A stretch of DNA of 64,000 bases, taken from NCBI GenBank assembly GCA_017619935.1, contig JAFZRJ010000026.1, forward strand, positions 1 to 64,000. The letters run 5' to 3'. The notes below the pieces were generated by a model. The model was not told the DNA's origin. It worked only from the letters and a program-made list of their open reading frames with translations, and searched no databases. The translations under genes and the position numbers were made by a program. Below are positions 59,899 to 64,000 of this stretch, in pieces. Origin of the DNA: Muribaculaceae bacterium. GTDB taxonomy: Bacteria; Bacteroidota; Bacteroidia; Bacteroidales; Muribaculaceae. Each line of letters opens with the position of its first letter. Positions within the stretch are counted from its first letter, which is position 1.

Positions 59899-60132
59899 AT
59901 GAATGACATTTCTGAAATCCTAAGGGCTCTGCTCGATCGCTACAGTAATACAAGCGAGTTGGATACTGAGTTTCAAGACATGCTTCGCGATGACAAGCAA
60001 CTCAAGGCCGACTATGAGCAGTGGTGCGATGAGCAAGGTTACAATGTCCGTAATGGATATCGTGAGTTCATCAACGAGATAGTTGAGTCACAAGATTCCA
60101 TTTGGGACAATTACCGTGAGTTTGACAATTAG
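59899..60132 (+). CDS. Small acidic protein of unknown function
   Basis: The protein has 77 residues from the ATG at 59899 (a frame to 59887 adds four). It is strongly acidic and helical: MNDISEILRALLDRYSNTSE, then LDTEFQDMLRDDKQLKADYEQWCDEQG. No signal peptide or known domain. A promoter box precedes it and aguA starts 32 bases after, so it probably leads the agmatine operon. Confidence 0.7.
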   Translation: MNDISEILRALLDRYSNTSELDTEFQDMLRDDKQLKADYEQWCDEQGYNVRNGYREFINEIVESQDSIWDNYREFDN

Positions 60133-60163
60133 TAATTAAAAAAGACTAAGACCGACAAACAAA

Positions 60164-61180
60164 ATGATAAGCATCCGACTCCGAGCCGAATGGGAGCCAC
60201 AAAGCGCCATTTTGGTCGCTTGGCCTCATGCCGGTACCGACTGGGTCACTTCACTCAACCGTGTGCAAGCATGTTATCGCCTTCTGGCCGAAGCCATCAC
60301 TCGTGACGAGGATTTGATTGTGGTTACCCCGGAGCCAGACGCCGTGAGACAACAACTGGCGGAACTGGATGCTGACAGAATTCACATTTACGCAGTGCCC
60401 ACCAATGACACGTGGACACGCGACTACGGCCCTTTGGCCATTGATGCCGACGGCGTGACACGGCTGCTTGGTTTTACATTCAATGCTTGGGGCATGAAAT
60501 TTGCCTCCGACCTTGATAACCTGGTCACACGACGCCTGCACGCACTCAATGCATGGCCTTTTCCCCTTGACAACCACTGCGACATGGTGCTCGAGGGAGG
60601 CTCCATCGAGAGCGACGGTCATGGCACCATTATGACCACAACAGCATGCCTGTTGTCGCCCAACCGCAATGCGGCATGGGACAAGACACGCATTGAACAA
60701 GAACTCAAAAAACGTTTTGGCGCCAAACAAGTGCTTTGGGTCGAACATGGCTACGTTCCCGGCGACGACACTGATTCTCACATCGACACCATCGCACGAT
60801 TCGCGCCCGGCCATGTCATTGTTCATGCCACGGCCCATGAGCACGATGAAGAATATGCCGAGATGAGACTCATGGCTGAGCAGTTGCGCTCATTCACCGA
60901 TGCCGACGGACAGCCTTACCGCATCGTAGCGTTACCCGCACCCGACAATGTATTTGACGAGGACGGGAAGCGGATTCCGGCTACCTATGCCAACTTCCTC
61001 ATCACCAACAACAGCGTGCTCGCGCCCACTTATGGTTGCCGGCAAGATGAGGAAGCGTTACACGTTTTAAGCGACATCTTCCCCAATCGCACTGTGAAAG
61101 GTATTGACTGTCGCGCTCTCATTGAGCAACATGGTTCGCTTCATTGCGCCACCATGCAATTACCAGCCGTTACACAATGA
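60164..61180 (+). CDS. aguA: Agmatine deiminase
   Basis: It converts agmatine to N-carbamoylputrescine and ammonia. The 338-residue protein has RLRAEWEPQSAILVAWPH at the start, NDTWTRDYGPLAI, LEGGSIESDGHGTIMTT and NNSVLAPTYGCRQDEEAL with the catalytic cysteine, all conserved blocks of the guanidino-modifying AguA/PPAD family. Next to aguB on the same strand, which completes putrescine formation. Confidence 0.96.
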   Translation: MISIRLRAEWEPQSAILVAWPHAGTDWVTSLNRVQACYRLLAEAITRDEDLIVVTPEPDAVRQQLAELDADRIHIYAVPTNDTWTRDYGPLAIDADGVTRLLGFTFNAWGMKFASDLDNLVTRRLHALNAWPFPLDNHCDMVLEGGSIESDGHGTIMTTTACLLSPNRNAAWDKTRIEQELKKRFGAKQVLWVEHGYVPGDDTDSHIDTIARFAPGHVIVHATAHEHDEEYAEMRLMAEQLRSFTDADGQPYRIVALPAPDNVFDEDGKRIPATYANFLITNNSVLAPTYGCRQDEEALHVLSDIFPNRTVKGIDCRALIEQHGSLHCATMQLPAVTQ

Positions 61181-61199
61181 AATCACGTATTAACACGAT

Positions 61200-62078
61200 A
61201 TGAAAATAGGAATCATTCAACAACGTAACACCGAAAACTGCGACGATAATCGCCAGCGACTTGTAGCCAAAATCAAGAACTTGGCTTCACAAGGCGCGCA
61301 ACTGGTAGTGCTGCAAGAGTTGCATGACTCGCTCTACTTTTGCCAAGTCGAGAGTGTGGACAACTTTGACCTTGCCACTTCCATTCCGGGCGAAGTGACC
61401 GACCTCTATAGCCAGGTGGCAAAAGAGTGTGGCATCGTACTCGTCACCTCACTGTTTGAGCGACGTTCGGTAGGACTGTACCATAACACTGCCGTCGTGT
61501 TTGAGGCCGACGGCACCATAGCCGGAAAATACCGCAAGATGCACATTCCCGACGACCCCGCCTATTACGAAAAATTCTACTTCACACCGGGCGACTTGGG
61601 GTTCCAACCCATCGACACATCTCTGGGGCGATTAGGCGTTCTGGTGTGTTGGGACCAGTGGTATCCCGAAGCCGCACGACTTATGGCGCTGCGAGGAGCC
61701 GACTTGCTCATCTACCCCACCGCAATAGGTTTTGAAAGCAGTGATACACCAGCCGAACAACTACGGCAACGCGACGCATGGATAACCGTGCAACGAGGTC
61801 ACGCCGTCGCCAATGGGTTGCCTGTGATTACCGTCAACCGTGTGGGACACGAACCCGACCCATCGGGCCAGACGAGAGGTATCCAGTTTTGGGGCAGCAG
61901 TTTCGTGGCTGGGCCGCAAGGCGAAATGCTCTATTCAGCCCCGACCGATTCCGAAGTCGAACAAGTCGTTGAAGTGAACATGGCTCGCAGCGAGAATGTA
62001 CGACGCTGGTGGCCATTTTTGCGCGACCGACGCATTGACCAATACGACGGCATCACCAGTCGGTTCTTAGACCAGTAA
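61200..62078 (+). CDS. aguB: N-carbamoylputrescine amidohydrolase
   Basis: The 292-residue nitrilase-superfamily enzyme hydrolyses N-carbamoylputrescine to putrescine, CO2 and ammonia. The catalytic triad is visible: glutamate in VVLQELHDSLYFC, lysine in YRKMHIPDDPAYYEKFYFTPGD and cysteine in VLVCWDQWYPEAARLMALRGAD. Follows aguA after 19 bases. Confidence 0.96.
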   Translation: MKIGIIQQRNTENCDDNRQRLVAKIKNLASQGAQLVVLQELHDSLYFCQVESVDNFDLATSIPGEVTDLYSQVAKECGIVLVTSLFERRSVGLYHNTAVVFEADGTIAGKYRKMHIPDDPAYYEKFYFTPGDLGFQPIDTSLGRLGVLVCWDQWYPEAARLMALRGADLLIYPTAIGFESSDTPAEQLRQRDAWITVQRGHAVANGLPVITVNRVGHEPDPSGQTRGIQFWGSSFVAGPQGEMLYSAPTDSEVEQVVEVNMARSENVRRWWPFLRDRRIDQYDGITSRFLDQ

Positions 62079-62108
62079 TGTGTACATCATCGAGTAAACA
62101 ACACATCA

Positions 62109-63446
62109 ATGAAGCGTGACAACTATCAATACCTGACTACGGCACCAGTCCCCAAGGTGATTGGGAACCTTTCGGTGCCGACCATCGTCAGCATGCTTGT
62201 CACCACCATCTACAGCATGGCCGACACCTTCTTTGTTGGCCACATCGATACCCAATCGACAGCCGCAGTAGGTATTGTGTTTTCGGTGATGTTCATTATC
62301 CAGAGCATCGCTTTCTTCTTTGGGCACGGCTCGGGAAACTACATCTCACGAGCTTTGGGGGCAAAACGCCAACAGGATGCCGAACAAATGGCAACAACGG
62401 GCTTTGTCTATGCATTTGCATTTGGCGCGATCATCACTGTTGTGGGTCTTCTTTTGCAACGCCCCATCGCTATCGCTCTGGGAGCAACCCCCACCGTATT
62501 GCCACCCACACTTGACTACATGAGTGTCGTGCTGTTGGGTGCTCCGTTCATGACATCACAGTTGGCACTCAACGGGCAAATGCGATTCCAGGGCAATGCC
62601 CACATGGCCATGTATGGCGTGGTGGCTGGCGCCGTTATGAACGTAGGGCTTGACCCATTGCTGATATTCACCTTTGGGATGGGGGTGAGCGGGGCTGCAT
62701 GGGGTACGGTTATCGGTCAGATTAGCAGCTTTGTCATTTTGCTCATTCTCTCCCACCGTGGTAACAACATTCGCCTTCACATCAAGCACTTCAACTGCAG
62801 TTTACACTTTATCAAAGAAATTGCCACCGGAGGTACCCCATCGCTCATGCGACAATCGCTTGGCAGCATTGCCACCATCATGCTCAATGTGGCCGCAGCG
62901 GCCTATGGCGATGCCGCCATCGCCGCCATGAGCATTGTCAACCGCATCACCATGTTCATCATGAGCACTGTGATAGGTCTGGGTCAAGGCTATCAGCCAC
63001 TGTGCGGATTCTGCTATGGAGCCGGGCTTTACGACAGAGTGAAGGAGGGATTTTGGTTCTGCGTGAAATTGGGCACTATATTCTTGACCGCGTGCTCCAT
63101 TTTGGGATTTGTTTTCAGCGACATAGCCATTGCCGTATTCCGTAACGACCCCGAAGTGATTTCCATAGGCGTCGATGCATTGCGATGGCAGTTGATATCC
63201 TTACCATTGTGTGGGTTGAGCATGTACAGCAACATGATGTTTCAAACTGCCGGTATGTCGGTCAGAGCTAATTTTTTAGCCGCCAGCCGTAGAGGAATTT
63301 TCTTCATTCCACTCATATTGATACTCCCCCATTATTTTGGAATTACAGGAGTTGAAGCCGCGCAGGCCGTAGCCGACATATTAACTTTCCTGCTCACGCT
63401 CCCCATTCTGGTTTACACCCTGCGACAATTAAAACAAACCAAATAA
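62109..63446 (+). CDS. MATE family efflux transporter
   Basis: The 445-residue inner-membrane protein has about twelve transmembrane segments in two halves. SVPTIVSMLVTTIYSMADTFFVG and the later SMSIVNRITMFIMSTVIGLGQGYQPL match the two MATE repeats. It belongs to the DinF/NorM-like group by sequence pattern. Substrate is unknown; its position after aguAB allows, but does not show, polyamine or drug export. Confidence 0.92.
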   Translation: MKRDNYQYLTTAPVPKVIGNLSVPTIVSMLVTTIYSMADTFFVGHIDTQSTAAVGIVFSVMFIIQSIAFFFGHGSGNYISRALGAKRQQDAEQMATTGFVYAFAFGAIITVVGLLLQRPIAIALGATPTVLPPTLDYMSVVLLGAPFMTSQLALNGQMRFQGNAHMAMYGVVAGAVMNVGLDPLLIFTFGMGVSGAAWGTVIGQISSFVILLILSHRGNNIRLHIKHFNCSLHFIKEIATGGTPSLMRQSLGSIATIMLNVAAAAYGDAAIAAMSIVNRITMFIMSTVIGLGQGYQPLCGFCYGAGLYDRVKEGFWFCVKLGTIFLTACSILGFVFSDIAIAVFRNDPEVISIGVDALRWQLISLPLCGLSMYSNMMFQTAGMSVRANFLAASRRGIFFIPLILILPHYFGITGVEAAQAVADILTFLLTLPILVYTLRQLKQTK

Positions 63447-63462
63447 CATACATATATTGGCA

Positions 63463-64000
63463 ATGAAACAGACATTGATGATACTCACCGCATGCATGGC
63501 GCTGAACGCCGGAGCATGGGAATTACAAGATTTCGTACTCTCACAGGCCAGGCCTGCAGGCATCGGAGCCGTTCAGCCAGCCGCCGACGGAGCCTTCTAT
63601 TATCAAATCAGCGACAACGGACGTGACATTGACATGTTCAGTTACAAGTCGGCAACAACCAGCAAACCTATCTTGCGCACCGACGATATCGAAGGGGTGG
63701 ACGTGGACAGTTGGGACGGATATGAAATGAGCAAGGACGAAAGCCGCATTCTTCTGTGGACCGCCAGCGAATCTATCTACCGGCACTCATTCACGGCACA
63801 CTACTATGTGTTGGACCGCAAGAGCAATCATATCACAAAACTCTCGCCCGATGGTGGAGAAGAAATAGCCACACTCTCGCCCGACGGTAATAAAGTGGCA
63901 TACGTAAAAGCCAACAATGTTTATGTCATGGACTTAAGCACAGGCCAATCAAAGCAAATCACCACCGATGGCGAGAAAAACAAAGTCATCTATGCTGTGC
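63463..64000 (+). CDS. Dipeptidyl peptidase IV-like S9 peptidase, N-terminal part (cut by window end)
   Basis: The ATG at 63463 opens 179 codons that run off the window. A signal peptide (MKQTLMILTACMALNAGA) is followed by the start of a beta-propeller: YHYVLDRKSNHITKLSPDGG-like blades and VAYVKANNVYVMDLSTGQSK, then ITTDGEKN. This is the N-terminal propeller of DPP IV-type enzymes of Bacteroidetes, which remove dipeptides at Xaa-Pro. The catalytic hydrolase domain lies outside, so activity cannot be judged. Confidence 0.85.
   Translation, partial: MKQTLMILTACMALNAGAWELQDFVLSQARPAGIGAVQPAADGAFYYQISDNGRDIDMFSYKSATTSKPILRTDDIEGVDVDSWDGYEMSKDESRILLWTASESIYRHSFTAHYYVLDRKSNHITKLSPDGGEEIATLSPDGNKVAYVKANNVYVMDLSTGQSKQITTDGEKNKVIYAV

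Noticed and set aside
1..64000. CRISPR arrays, rRNA, tRNA genes, prophage
   Set aside because: I saw no regularly spaced direct repeats with spacers, no rRNA sequence, no cloverleaf apart from the tmRNA ends, and no phage structural genes.

Overview
The window is chromosomal DNA from a member of the Bacteroidales. The evidence is the promoter type (TAnnTTTG -7 boxes with TTTG or TTG about 19-20 bases upstream), the absence of clear Shine-Dalgarno sites, the RprX/RprY pair, DUF4251, DUF4836 and DUF4924 proteins, a type IX secretion sorting domain, BspA-like repeats and a tmRNA tag ending YALAA. Abundant dockerin-like repeats (GDVNGDGKVDV...DVN..IN.IL) on secreted proteins suggest the Muribaculaceae/Prevotellaceae side of the order, but this is an inference and I cannot name a genus.

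Layout. 1-139: 3' end of an IS30-like element. 344-9806: minus-strand genes for a formylglycine-generating-enzyme-like (FGE-like) secreted protein, an Sfp-type phosphopantetheinyl transferase, an outer-membrane barrel protein, a partner-switching pair (Cache-SpoIIE-HATPase phosphatase/kinase plus STAS antagonist), a patatin with an outer-membrane barrel and a C69 dipeptidase. 9.9-13.8 kb is an accessory patch: two copies of a structured intergenic repeat around a second FGE-like gene, a metallophosphoesterase-dockerin gene broken by an in-frame TAA, and a candidate small RNA. 13.8-22.2 kb: a PKD/T9SS secreted protein, tmRNA, a lipoprotein, a long Bacteroidetes-type PurF with a structured leader, a BspA-like LRR-dockerin protein and a flavodiiron protein. 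22.3-26.0 kb: PreA and the most unusual protein of the window, with two cohesin-like domains, a paired dockerin and an FGE-like domain.

26.8-37.4 kb is mostly housekeeping: KorAB, a macro-like protein, a flavodoxin lipoprotein, DUF4251, a CPBP protease, then SppA-LpxK-PNP-ThiL. 37.4-41.3 kb: a GH16-dockerin glycanase with three copies of an unrecognised module, and a small secreted protein. 41.3-48.5 kb: a tiny Cys/His membrane protein, a RelA/SpoT-type HD protein, a hemerythrin/LuxR pair, MlaE-MlaF, RprX-RprY and PlsC. 48.8-52.1 kb: a beta-propeller protein coupled to an amidase-dockerin protein. 52.2-58.2 kb: Crp-type regulator, DUF4924, RfbD, PrfC and an AmgK-like kinase fused to a RapZ C-terminal domain beside a MurU-like nucleotidyltransferase, suggesting sugar-kinase/uridylyltransferase cell-wall recycling. 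58.2-64 kb: a DUF4836 lipoprotein, a small acidic protein, AguA-AguB (agmatine to putrescine), a MATE transporter and the start of a DPP IV-like peptidase.

The main theme is secretion and the cell surface. Seven separate loci carry dockerin-like repeats, and one of them also carries cohesin-like domains. A cohesin-dockerin surface assembly in this lineage is the most interesting hypothesis the window supports. It rests on sequence pattern alone.
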